From positions 311,376 to 375,375 of the forward strand of contig NZ_KE386569.1 in assembly GCF_000427625.1 (NCBI RefSeq): a stretch of DNA of 64,000 bases. The letters run 5' to 3'. The position numbers and the translations under genes were made by a program. Below the pieces are notes generated by a model that was given only the letters and a program-made list of their open reading frames with translations, did not search any database and was not told where the DNA came from. The stretch is from Methylobacter luteus IMV-B-3098. GTDB taxonomy: Bacteria; Pseudomonadota; Gammaproteobacteria; Methylococcales; Methylomonadaceae. Positions 24,498 through 33,650 of the stretch are shown here, one piece after another; the first letter of the stretch is position 1; each line of letters begins with the position of its first letter.

Positions 24498-26189
24498 TTA
24501 CAGCACAATCCGGCGCTGATGAAACGTCTCGGCCTTGGGCTCATTGCTGATCGTCAGCATGGAAGCCTCGGGCAGCATCTGGCAGATCAATTTCATCATC
24601 GCGATTTCGCCCTCTGAATCCAGCGAGTCGAATGCTATTTCCGCCAGAATCCACTTGGGGCGCTGCAACAGCAGCCGGACCACGCCCAGGCGCTGTTGCT
24701 GCTCGCGCGGCAACGCTTTTTCCCAGTTATCGACCTGATCAAGCTGCTCGATTAATTCCTGCAAACCTACAAGTTCGAGCATATCCTTAATCATGTCGGG
24801 GCTGAAGTCATCACTGGGAGAAGGATAACAGATGGCCTCGCGCAACGTGCCGGTCGGCAAATACGGGCGCGGCGGCATAAAAAAAATGTAGTCATCGTCG
24901 GGCAATTCGATGCGGCCTTCGCCCCATGGCCACAGTCCCGCTATGGCCTTGAACAGCTTGGAGCCGGTAAAGGCATTGCCGGCAATCAGAACCCGTTCTC
25001 CGGCCCTGATCTCGTCGTTGACTTCCGATGCGCAGACGATGCCGTCAAGCCGGCTGATGCACAGATTTTCGAAACGCAGGATAGGCTCATCCGTTTTTTT
25101 CAGCACAATCCGGTGCGGATCGGGACGCACGATTTCATCTTCCAGATCGTCCAATGCCTGGATCAGGCTCAATACGCGCTCAACCGAAGCCCGCCATTGG
25201 GCGACTGTAGCCATGTTATCGACCGGCCAGGACAGGGCGGAAGCCACATGCTGAAATGACTGGGCCGACTGCATCAGGGCACCCAATGTGATAGTTCCCA
25301 AAATAAAGCGCGGCGCCGAGACCAGAACGGGGACGGCCATCGATAAGACCGAATAGCCGGAAGTAAAAAGCAAAATATGCGCCCAGGCACGGGTTTGCCG
25401 GTCATAAGCGTCGATAATACCCTGGAAAAGCGTCTGAAAATGCTTTTTTTCATGGGGTTCGCCATGAATCAGGGCGATGGCCAGGGAGCTCTCACGGGCT
25501 TTCACAAGGCCGAAGCGGAAATTGGCCTCCACGGTTTGCCTGATATTAGTCGTCTTGCTTAAAGGCTGGCCTATCAACCAGCCCAAAGCCGAAGCACCAG
25601 CCGCATAAATCAGCGCTATCCAGACCAGATGCCCATAGATGGGCATTTCAATAAAGCCCAGATCAAGCGTAACGACGCCCGAAAGTGTCCAGAGAATTTC
25701 AATGAAACTGATCAGCACCAGCAAGCTGTAGAATAACGAGTGAAACAGGGCAATGCCGTCTTCAGTGGCAATACGGATATCTTCCGCGATACGGCTATCC
25801 GGATTATCGTGCTCGGCAGTCTGTATGTGGGTTACCTGATAATGACGGCCTTTGTTCATCCATCGACTGGTCACATGATCGGTCAGCCAGGCCCGCCAGC
25901 CGATCTGCAGACGCCGCTTGACTGTTAAATGTATGGCCGTGGCAGTCATGCTCGCCGCAAAAATCAGCACGAGAAGCCCGATCTGTTTGAATAAACCGGA
26001 CATCGAGCGCTGCTCCAGCGCATCGAATAACGCAGCGCTCCATTCCGTGATGATGACGGCAATAAACATCTGCACGATGGTCAGTGCAATCAGGGCCAAG
26101 GTCTGTTTGCGAATGGTGGCCTTGTTTTCGGAATGCCAGTAAGGACCGGCAATACGTATGAATTGGATAAAAAAACCGCTGGATCCCAT
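24498..26189 (-). CDS. SbmA/BacA-YddA type ABC transporter, permease-ATPase fusion with degenerate ATP site
   Basis: About 563 residues. The N-terminal half is the SbmA/BacA-like membrane domain (six hydrophobic helices; 'LTDHVTSRWMNKGRHYQ' and 'HDNPDSRIAEDIRIATE', the family 'NPDQRI' motif). The C-terminal half is an ABC ATPase ending. Family members export peptides, fatty acids or cobalamin-like substrates. The ATP site is abnormal: the P-loop reads 'GNAFTGSKLFKA' where GxxxxGK[ST] is expected; the Walker B region reads 'WILAEIAFDSLD', with Ala in place of the metal-binding Asp; and the signature is 'LPREQQQRLG'. The frame opens at an ATG at 26219 (MFYPN), but the ATG at 26189 (MGSSGFF) has GGAG at a 9-base spacing and is the better start. 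Confidence 0.85.
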   Translation of the reverse strand: MGSSGFFIQFIRIAGPYWHSENKATIRKQTLALIALTIVQMFIAVIITEWSAALFDALEQRSMSGLFKQIGLLVLIFAASMTATAIHLTVKRRLQIGWRAWLTDHVTSRWMNKGRHYQVTHIQTAEHDNPDSRIAEDIRIATEDGIALFHSLFYSLLVLISFIEILWTLSGVVTLDLGFIEMPIYGHLVWIALIYAAGASALGWLIGQPLSKTTNIRQTVEANFRFGLVKARESSLAIALIHGEPHEKKHFQTLFQGIIDAYDRQTRAWAHILLFTSGYSVLSMAVPVLVSAPRFILGTITLGALMQSAQSFQHVASALSWPVDNMATVAQWRASVERVLSLIQALDDLEDEIVRPDPHRIVLKKTDEPILRFENLCISRLDGIVCASEVNDEIRAGERVLIAGNAFTGSKLFKAIAGLWPWGEGRIELPDDDYIFFMPPRPYLPTGTLREAICYPSPSDDFSPDMIKDMLELVGLQELIEQLDQVDNWEKALPREQQQRLGVVRLLLQRPKWILAEIAFDSLDSEGEIAMMKLICQMLPEASMLTISNEPKAETFHQRRIVL

Positions 26190-26305
26190 GAGGTGATTCT
26201 CCGCGTTGGGGTAAAACATTAAATAAAGCTCAGGCGTGATTTTGTAAGTTTTATGCCTGAGCCATGCGAATTCGATCAGTTAACGAAATCGACGCAACGC
26301 GGATT

Positions 26306-26479
26306 CTAGTCAGCCTGTCTTTCAACAGCCACAGAGGATGCCTCGGGGGCGGATTCCAGTTTGGCTTTTTCCTTTTCCTGTTGAGAAAGATAAGTTCCGC
26401 CGAGGATAAACGCCATGATCGCCATATAAACCACCGAAGCGATATAGCGGGCTTTTTTGGACTGTTCGTAACTATTCAT
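26306..26479 (-). CDS. Small single-pass membrane protein, 57 aa
   Basis: A short frame translating to 57 residues: 'MNSYEQSKKARYIASVV', one hydrophobic helix 'VVYMAIMAFILGGTYLS' (about residues 16-32), then a charged segment 'QQEKEKAKLESAPEASSV'. The basic flank before the helix and acidic/coiled segment after it form a credible type II or tail-like topology. No family is recognised. It lies just upstream of the SbmA/YddA-like gene on the same strand (117 bp gap), so it could be an accessory subunit. No strong ribosome site is seen, which keeps confidence moderate. Confidence 0.45.
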   Translation of the reverse strand: MNSYEQSKKARYIASVVYMAIMAFILGGTYLSQQEKEKAKLESAPEASSVAVERQAD

Positions 26480-26643
26480 CAGTATCTTAAAATTGTAAAT
26501 TTGAAGGAATTCCCCATTAAATCAATCCTCATAGAGATGGTCAAGCCAATAAACAACGCCGGGAATCCGGATTGCTTCATGCTTGATTTGTATTTTGGGA
26601 TTTGGCCAGGTGCTGCTCTGGCGCAGGCTCTGCAGAGGTGGTT

Positions 26644-27009
26644 ATGGGTAAAGACAAGATTACGGTTTATTACGACGGCGCGTGCCCGAAATGCATCCGC
26701 GACAGGCAGAATTATGAAAAACTCGCGGGCAAGGGCGGCGATCAGGTCTGCTGGTTCGACATCACGGGGCAGGAGGGCCGGCTGCGCGAGTTGGGCATCG
26801 ATCCCGGGAAGGCTTTGACGGAGCTGCATGTCAGCGATGAGCACGGGCGGATTGTGTCGGAACTGGACGCCTATATTTTGTTGATGAGCCGAGTGCCGAT
26901 ACTGAAACCCGTCGCCTGGCTGATCGGCCTGCCGCTGATCCGGCCATTGCTGGCCAGGATTTATCATCGGCAGGTGAACCGGCGGTTGAGGAAAAGAGGG
27001 TTGATTTGA
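26644..27009 (+). CDS. Thiol-disulfide oxidoreductase, DCC family (DUF393)
   Basis: A 121-residue DCC-family protein: the naming motif 'YYDGACPKC' (Asp11, Cys14, Cys17) at the N-terminus, 'ITGQEGRLRELGID' and 'LHVSDEHGRIVSELDAYIL' following. Family members are small thioredoxin-like proteins with a CxxC motif and unknown partners. The ATG at 26644 has AGAGG upstream; an in-frame Met at 26602 lacks family similarity. The C-terminus is hydrophobic then Arg-rich ('PLLARIYHRQVNRRLRKR'), so membrane association is possible. It stands alone, divergent from the ABC exporter. Confidence 0.85.
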   Translation: MGKDKITVYYDGACPKCIRDRQNYEKLAGKGGDQVCWFDITGQEGRLRELGIDPGKALTELHVSDEHGRIVSELDAYILLMSRVPILKPVAWLIGLPLIRPLLARIYHRQVNRRLRKRGLI

Positions 27010-27044
27010 GAGGCTTGTAAATTCTACAAGCACGTGCAGCACAA

Positions 27045-27163
27045 GGCTGGGTTGGAGCTTTAGCGTAAACCCGGCATGGGGAAGCTCGAAAGGCCGGGTT
27101 TAACAATCCAGCCTACCTCTGCTTGTCATATCTTGGACGTCCCACGGTCGAATGAATTCGACC
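27045..27163. repeat. Intergenic palindromes near the DCC gene
   Basis: Two elements. First, GGCTGGGTT with AAACCCGGC and GCCGGGTTT with AATCCAGCC (about 27045-27110) form a nested imperfect palindrome. Second, GGTCGAAT-GA-ATTCGACC (27146-27163) has the same core as the 34-bp palindrome at 12881-12914. They lie between the convergent DCC and metallopeptidase genes and may serve as transcript ends. Confidence 0.6.
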
Positions 27164-27205
27164 CTACAAGAGGCAAACAGGAAAGGGTGTCAGCAATAGG
27201 ACTGG

Positions 27206-27709
27206 TCAATAAATCTTCCCAAACAAATCCACATGCGTCAGATACAGCCTCATATCAAACTCAAATTGATGATAGGCGGGCTCCATGTACTCGCATAATT
27301 TATAAAATGCCTTGTTATGTTCTTTTTCCTTCAAATGCGCCAGCTCGTGCACGACGATCATGCGCAGGAATTCGATCGGCACCTGCTTGAACATGGAGCC
27401 TATGCGGATTTCGTTTTTCGCTTTCAGTTTACCGCCCTGCACGCGGGAGACATAGGTATGAAGCCCCAGGGCATGGTGCAGGACATTGATTTTATCGTCA
27501 TAAATGACTTTGCTGAGCGGTTGGGACTGGCGAAGCCTGTCGTTTTTGATATCCACGACATAGGCGTAAAGCGCCTTGTCCGTTCTGATGTCATGGGCTG
27601 CGGGATATTTTTTCAGCAGCAGCTCGCCTAGCCGGTTAGTATGGATCAGGTGGCGTATCTGATCGGTTATTTTTTCGGAATAGCCGGCCAGATATTTTAA
27701 TTCTTGCAT
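27206..27709 (-). CDS. YgjP/SprT-like zinc metallopeptidase (DUF45)
   Basis: A 167-residue protein of the YgjP (DUF45) family of gluzincin-like proteases. The zinc motif is 'VVHELAHLKEKEHNKAFY': His121, Glu122, His125, with a further His131 in the family-typical 'HNxxFY'. The N-terminal half ('LSKVIYDDKINVLHHALGLH') matches shorter members of the family, and the C-terminus is 'HQFEFDMRLYLTHVDLFGKI'. It has no signal peptide, so it is cytosolic. The in vivo substrate is unknown. It is convergent with the DCC gene and divergent from the next gene. Confidence 0.83.
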   Translation of the reverse strand: MQELKYLAGYSEKITDQIRHLIHTNRLGELLLKKYPAAHDIRTDKALYAYVVDIKNDRLRQSQPLSKVIYDDKINVLHHALGLHTYVSRVQGGKLKAKNEIRIGSMFKQVPIEFLRMIVVHELAHLKEKEHNKAFYKLCEYMEPAYHQFEFDMRLYLTHVDLFGKIY

Positions 27710-27838
27710 GGTTTACCTTTACTACGAGATATTGCCGATCTGCATGACGGCCTGCTTACGTTATGATAATGACGATAGCAATGTCAATAAGTCCCGTCAG
27801 GGAGCAATCTTGGACAATCAGTCGAAAACGAGGGTGCG

Positions 27839-29068
27839 ATGGCGAAAAAACGGGTGAAAACGATACGTTGGGATTTTGCCTTGACGATGCTGCTGTGGAT
27901 ATCGGTCCTGGGCTTCATGGGGTCTGTCAATGCACAGGAAGCCACGCATGGCGAGCGACCCCTGCGGGCCGCCGATATTGAAGTTTTCGTGCGCGAGGGA
28001 TGCCCGCATTGCGAGAAGGCTGAAGAATTCCTGAAAATATTGGCATTTGAGCAACCACAGCTGCGTATTGTCGTGCGCGACATCCACCGCGATCCGGGCG
28101 CGCTCGAACGTCTGAAGCACATAGCCGAAACAACAGGCGCCAATCTGAGCGTGCCGACTTTTTACGTGCACGGCCAGACCATCGTCGGCTATGCCGATCA
28201 GGCCACGACAGGCAAACTGATCCGCAACGCACTGACCCAACCCACGCCGGAGCATCAACCATCGGTCGGTGCGGTGGAAAGCTGCGAGCCGGAAGCGCCG
28301 CTATCCTGTGAACCGGAAAATGCCGCACCATCGCCTGAACCGGAGTTAACGTTTCTGGGTCGACGGATTACCCTGGAACAGGCCGGTTTGCCGCTTTTCA
28401 CCCTCACGATGGGGCTTCTTGACGGATTCAATCCCTGTTCCATGTGGGTTCTGGTCCTGATGATCTCGCTGCTGGCCCCCATGCAGGATCGGGTGCGCAT
28501 GTTCGCGGTCGCCGGCGCCTTCATTACCGTGGAAGGCATCGCCTATTTCGCCTTCATGGCGGCCTGGCTCAACCTTTTTCTGATCATAGGCCTCTCGCGC
28601 GCGTCGCAAATCATCATCGCCGGCATCGCTATACTGGCCGGTGCGATCAACCTGAAGGATTTCTGGGTCTACGGCTGGGGCGTTTCGCTGTCGATCCCCG
28701 AGTCGGCCAAGCCCGGCATCTACGCCAGAATCCGCGCTATCCTGCAAGCCGAGAGTCTGCGCGGCGCCATGATCGGCGCCGTGGTGCTGGCCATTCTGGT
28801 GCAGATCGTCGAATTCCTCTGTACCTCGGGCTTTCCGGCGCTCTACACGCGCATACTGACGATGCAGCAATTGAGCGGACCGAGCTATTACGGCTATCTG
28901 CTGCTTTACAATCTCGCTTATATGCTCGATGACGCGATCGTGCTGGCCATCGGCATCATCACGCTCAGCCAGCGTCGGCTGCAGGAAAAGGAAGGCCGCT
29001 GGCTGAAGCTGATCAGTGGCTTGGTCATGGTAGGGTTGGGCTTGTATTTGCTGATTTCGCCGTTTTGA
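27839..29068 (+). CDS. Glutaredoxin-like domain fused to CcdA/DsbD-like membrane domain
   Basis: A 409-residue protein. A signal sequence or N-terminal helix ('FALTMLLWISVLGFMGSVNA') is followed by a glutaredoxin-type thioredoxin fold, 'VFVREGCPHCEKAEEFL', with active-site Cys55-Pro-His-Cys58 and 'VPTFYVHGQTIVGY'. From about residue 180 it becomes a polytopic membrane domain with 'LDGFNPCSMWVLVLMISLL' and 'VEFLCTSGFPALYTR', a pair of membrane cysteines as in CcdA/DsbD electron carriers. The likely role is moving reducing equivalents across the inner membrane to the periplasmic domain. It lies alone, followed by a strong hairpin at 29124-29180. Confidence 0.82.
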   Translation: MAKKRVKTIRWDFALTMLLWISVLGFMGSVNAQEATHGERPLRAADIEVFVREGCPHCEKAEEFLKILAFEQPQLRIVVRDIHRDPGALERLKHIAETTGANLSVPTFYVHGQTIVGYADQATTGKLIRNALTQPTPEHQPSVGAVESCEPEAPLSCEPENAAPSPEPELTFLGRRITLEQAGLPLFTLTMGLLDGFNPCSMWVLVLMISLLAPMQDRVRMFAVAGAFITVEGIAYFAFMAAWLNLFLIIGLSRASQIIIAGIAILAGAINLKDFWVYGWGVSLSIPESAKPGIYARIRAILQAESLRGAMIGAVVLAILVQIVEFLCTSGFPALYTRILTMQQLSGPSYYGYLLLYNLAYMLDDAIVLAIGIITLSQRRLQEKEGRWLKLISGLVMVGLGLYLLISPF

Positions 29069-29123
29069 TAGTCTTGAATTCCGTTTGCCGCGCCCGAGAA
29101 ATGGACCAGAATAAAAAATTATT

Positions 29124-29180
29124 AATATCAGTTAGGGCTATAGTTTATAGTCGGAGAATACTAACTGATATTATTTTTAT
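29124..29180 (+). terminator. Hairpin with T-rich tail after the glutaredoxin-CcdA-like gene
   Basis: AATATCAGTTAG (29124-29135) pairs perfectly with CTAACTGATATT (29161-29172); the 25-nt loop has a smaller stem. It is followed by ATTTTTAT. Placed 56 bp after the stop codon. Confidence 0.6.
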
Positions 29181-29681
29181 ATATTTATTGAATTCGATAA
29201 GTAAAGTAACTTAGATAGTTATGCCAGCTTTTAGAACTATTTATTATTCAGGCAGAACTTAGGACAGTTTTTAAAAAGTAATTAAACAAAGTAACTGATA
29301 GATTCCGCTTGAGTTAGGCGCAAGCATGTACCGGCAACAATCAAGGTCAACAGTTTTTTTATGTTTGACTAGCCAGGTTGAGCCGAATCTGCCGATTCAT
29401 CCTGATTTATCTGTGCAGCTTGTATGTATAAGCGATTGCTTTCCACAGAGGATTATTGAACTTTTGGTAGCCTCAAGTGACGTATTAATGATTGTCAATG
29501 GCAAAAGGAAGCAAGAAAAATAGGGATCACATTAAATCATCCAAGATCAATCCGTCATGATTTTATCTTTATCGTCGAGCATTAGTTTTAGTGGATCGTC
29601 GTTTCTTACAAATTGGGTAATGCTATAATTTCGCGGTGCAAAAGATATCAGCGGCATCAATAAAATAAGGAGTTGTGAGTA
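29181..29681. other. Intergenic region upstream of the hybrid kinase
   Basis: About 500 AT-rich bases. A 65-codon frame (29326-29523) has no family resemblance, no ribosome site and no membrane or signal feature, so I do not call it. A -10-like TATAAT sits at 29624-29629. I see no riboswitch structure. Confidence 0.4.
29624..29629 (+). promoter_or_regulatory. Possible -10 box of the hybrid kinase gene
   Basis: A perfect TATAAT 53 bp upstream of the GTG start; the -35 partner (TTTCTT near 29602) is weak. This is a pattern match only. Confidence 0.35.
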
Positions 29682-31763
29682 GTGCAAGCGTTAATACAAT
29701 TTTTATTTGGTGCAGAAGAGTTTATGCCGCATGGCTTCTGTTTTCTCTGGAAACCTCAATTGTTGTGGCTGTTCGTTGTTTCCGACCTGCTTATTGCGTT
29801 AGCGTATTTTTCCATTCCTCTCGCCATGGGGTATTTTGTCTACAAGCGGCAAGACATCGAATACAAATGGGTTTTCGTGCTATTCAGCCTCTTTATTCTG
29901 GCCTGTGGAACTACTCATTTAATATCCGTTATCACTATCTGGAAGCCGGTCTATGGATTGGAAGCAGGGGCCAAGGCCATCACTGCGATCATCTCTCTGG
30001 CTGCCTCGATAGTGTTATGGCCGCTCATGCCGAAAGCTATCCTTATTCCGAGCCGAAATCAGTTAATTAAAGCGAACCGGGAACTGGAAGAAGAAGTTCT
30101 TATTCATAAAAATACTAGAGAAGCATTGAGGCAATTAAACGAGAACCTGGACCATCAAGTTGAGTTAAGAACCAAAGAACTGCTAAGTGTTAACCAGGCG
30201 CTCAAAGACAGCGAACAACGTTTTAAACGGGTCGTGAACATTATTCCGGCGGCGATTTTTACGATCAAACAAACCGATGATCCCCAAAGCCCCTATAAGG
30301 TTTCTTTTATCGGCGATTCAATTACCTCCATTTCAGGATTTGAGCCATCCAGATGGTACACGGATGAAACCTTATGGTTGGATTGCACTTCTCCTAACGA
30401 GCAAAACACTCTGTTTGGCTTTATTGATACGCTTGTTTTCGGCAAATGTGACATGACGTCTGGATCGGTACGTGGTCTACCACCCTGGCATAAGCAATGG
30501 CGGTTATGCCATCCAACCAAGGGTGAAATCTGGCTGGAAGGCTCTTCGATTCCGGAGGTCGAAGCCGATGGCAGTATCTTATGGTATGGCTTTATTCATG
30601 ACATTACCGAGCGCAAGCGCCCAGAGGAAGCGCTACGCGAGGCCGACCGCCGCAAGGACGAGTTTCTGGCGATGCTTGCGCACGAATTGCGCAATCCGTT
30701 AGCACCAATCCGTAATGCTGTGCAATTGTTGAAAGAACAGGATGCGGCAACCAGTCCGATGCTGGAATGGTGTCGTAATATCATCGACCGCCAATCCAGC
30801 CATATGGCGCGCCTGCTGGATGATCTGCTCGATGTGGCACGCACCATGCAGGGCAAAATCTCGCTGAAAACCGAATATTTCAATCTGGCCGAGATCGTGG
30901 ACAGTGCCATAGAAACCTGCGGCCCTTTGATTAAAGTCCGCGGACAGAAACTGGTCATTTTGCACTCGGCAACGCCGCAATGGCTTAGAGGAGATCGATT
31001 TCGTCTGGCGCAAGTGATTTCGAACCTGCTCAATAATGCCGCCAAATATACCGATGAAGGCGGCCGGATCACGCTGAGCGTGAGCCAGGAGGAATCAATG
31101 TCCGTGATCAAAGTCCGGGATACGGGGATTGGCATTGCGCCCGATATGCTGCCGTATGTCTTCGATCTTTTCACTCAGGCCGACCGCTCACTATCTCACT
31201 CTCAGGGCGGCTTAGGGATCGGGCTTACCCTGGTGCGCAGACTGGTCGAGATGCATGGAGGGACTGTGGCCGCATCAAGCGCGGGCATCGGGCAGGGTAG
31301 TGAATTTACGGTGCGTTTGCCGCTGTTATCGAATGAGCATAATGAGATTGCTGAATCTACGCTGCCAGGAGGAGCCATGCCTTTATGTCCCAAATTGCGT
31401 ATTCTTGTGGTGGATGACTATCCTGATGCACTGGATAGTTTGTCCATGTTGCTCCAGGCGGAAGGGCATGAGGTCGACACGGCCAACTGCGGTGCGAAAG
31501 CCATCGAGCGAGCGCAAGCCTTCCAGCCGCAGGTGGTATTGCTGGATATCGGTCTACCCGATATGGACGGTTATGAAGTGGCGCAGCGATTGCGCGAGTT
31601 GTCGGAAACGCAGTTGGCTGTCTTGATCGCCTTAACCGGCTATGGGCAGCCAGAAGACCGCGCACGCTCTAAGCGCGCCGGGTTTGATCATCATCTGCTG
31701 AAACCGGTAGACCCCGATATTCTGGCCGCCTTACTGGCATCCGTGGCGAACGAAGCCGGCTGA
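29682..31763 (+). CDS. Hybrid histidine kinase with ethylene-receptor-type (copper) sensor domain
   Basis: A 693-residue membrane kinase. Three N-terminal helices (about residues 25-120) match the ethylene-binding domain of plant ETR1: Asp35, Tyr42, Pro46, Cys75 and His79 ('LIALAYFSIPL', 'LACGTTHL') sit at the ETR1 positions plus ten (Asp25, Tyr32, Pro36, Cys65, His69); Cys65/His69 hold copper(I) there. A coiled coil follows (about 120-180), then a PAS-like domain ('SFIGDSITSISGFEPSRWY'), HisKA with 'FLAMLAHELRNPLAP' (phospho-His334), HATPase_c ('ISNLLNNAAKYTDE') and a receiver domain ('RILVVDDYPDALD', Asp622 in 'LLDIGLPDMDG'). The start is GTG with AAGGAG at a 9-base spacing. The output partner is not in the window. 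Confidence 0.87.
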   Translation: MQALIQFLFGAEEFMPHGFCFLWKPQLLWLFVVSDLLIALAYFSIPLAMGYFVYKRQDIEYKWVFVLFSLFILACGTTHLISVITIWKPVYGLEAGAKAITAIISLAASIVLWPLMPKAILIPSRNQLIKANRELEEEVLIHKNTREALRQLNENLDHQVELRTKELLSVNQALKDSEQRFKRVVNIIPAAIFTIKQTDDPQSPYKVSFIGDSITSISGFEPSRWYTDETLWLDCTSPNEQNTLFGFIDTLVFGKCDMTSGSVRGLPPWHKQWRLCHPTKGEIWLEGSSIPEVEADGSILWYGFIHDITERKRPEEALREADRRKDEFLAMLAHELRNPLAPIRNAVQLLKEQDAATSPMLEWCRNIIDRQSSHMARLLDDLLDVARTMQGKISLKTEYFNLAEIVDSAIETCGPLIKVRGQKLVILHSATPQWLRGDRFRLAQVISNLLNNAAKYTDEGGRITLSVSQEESMSVIKVRDTGIGIAPDMLPYVFDLFTQADRSLSHSQGGLGIGLTLVRRLVEMHGGTVAASSAGIGQGSEFTVRLPLLSNEHNEIAESTLPGGAMPLCPKLRILVVDDYPDALDSLSMLLQAEGHEVDTANCGAKAIERAQAFQPQVVLLDIGLPDMDGYEVAQRLRELSETQLAVLIALTGYGQPEDRARSKRAGFDHHLLKPVDPDILAALLASVANEAG

Positions 31764-31793
31764 TAAACGCTCTTGTTTTGGATGTTCGCTTTT

Positions 31794-32933
<1,140 letters not shown>

Positions 32934-32936
32934 TTA

Positions 32937-33290
32937 TTAAGGTTTAGCGTCGAGGATGGCGGCATAAGTATCTGTCTTAAACCCAATAATGATCTGATGG
33001 CCGGTATCCAGAACCGGGCGCTTGATCAGCGTGGGCATTTCCAGCATCAATTGCAGGGCCTTATTTTGCGTCAGATCGGCTTGTTGTCCGGCACTGAGCT
33101 GGCGCCAGCTGGTACTGTTGCGGTTCAGCAGCTTGTTCCAGTCTGCATGCGCTGCAAAATGCGCAAGTTGTTCGGAAGTGAGCCCGTCGGTCCTGAAATC
33201 GTGAAACCGGTAGGCTATGTTGTTTTCGTCCAGCCATTTGCGGGTTTTTTTGACGGTATCGCAATTTTTTATGCCGTAGAGTATATACAT
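32937..33290 (-). CDS. ArsC/Spx-family protein (YffB-like)
   Basis: A 117-residue thioredoxin-fold protein of the ArsC/Spx/YffB class. 'ILYGIKNCDTVKKTRKWLDE' places a single active Cys at residue 10, with 'YRFHDFRTDGL' after it and 'LIKRPVL' near the C-terminus, the substrate loop of this family. The reaction is unproven for YffB-type members; they are often located next to dapE, as here (15 bp away). The small protein gene 33298-33540 precedes it in the same direction. Confidence 0.85.
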   Translation of the reverse strand: MYILYGIKNCDTVKKTRKWLDENNIAYRFHDFRTDGLTSEQLAHFAAHADWNKLLNRNSTSWRQLSAGQQADLTQNKALQLMLEMPTLIKRPVLDTGHQIIIGFKTDTYAAILDAKP

Positions 33291-33297
33291 GGCAGGC

Positions 33298-33540
33298 TTA
33301 CAGTTGGCTATTCAGTAATTCGTCGATGCTGGGCAGTTCTTTGTCGGCCTTGCAGCGGGATTTATACAGGTCAACGAATTCCATAAACGCCTGCTCGAGG
33401 TCCGACAGGATGTCTTCTTCGTTGGCACGCTCATCAGCGGGCACATCGGGCGATGCCAAATACTCTTTCTGCAGTGCTATTTCACTGTTGAGCGCAAGCG
33501 TGGCATAAATGAGGGCATTACTGGATAGATTTTTGCTCAT
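33298..33540 (-). CDS. Small conserved-looking cytosolic protein
   Basis: 80 residues from the ATG at 33540 (MSKNLSSN), which has AGGA about ten bases upstream. The frame can be extended to a TTG at 33579, but that would run into the dapD terminator. It is helical and acidic ('DERANEEDILSDLEQAFMEF' in the middle, 'KELPSIDELLNS' at the end), with no signal peptide. It lies 8 bp before the ArsC-like gene, so it is in the same operon. I recognise no family or function. Confidence 0.65.
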   Translation of the reverse strand: MSKNLSSNALIYATLALNSEIALQKEYLASPDVPADERANEEDILSDLEQAFMEFVDLYKSRCKADKELPSIDELLNSQL

Positions 33541-33576
33541 GGCTGTATGTCCTGCGGTAAGGGAAGCATAGTCTGT

Positions 33577-33610
33577 CAAAAAAATAGGGGCGATACAGGT
33601 ATCGCCCCTA
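33577..33610 (-). terminator. Rho-independent terminator after dapD
   Basis: On the minus strand, TAGGGGCGATAC (stem) pairs perfectly with GTATCGCCCCTA (33585-33596 with 33599-33610), and a run of seven T follows (33578-33584). It is 41 bp past the dapD stop and separates dapD from the small-protein/dapE operon. Confidence 0.9.
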
Positions 33611-33650
33611 GGTTTGTTGTTATTGTTTGGTTCGTTGTTATTGGTGCTTA

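Noticed and set aside
26264-26818. 184-codon plus-strand frame across the start of the DCC gene
   Set aside because: It is out of frame with the DCC gene, overlaps the better supported small minus-strand gene, and has no family similarity.
29326-29523. 65-codon plus-strand frame upstream of the hybrid kinase
   Set aside because: No ribosome site, no recognisable domain or membrane segment, and nothing in the context to support it.
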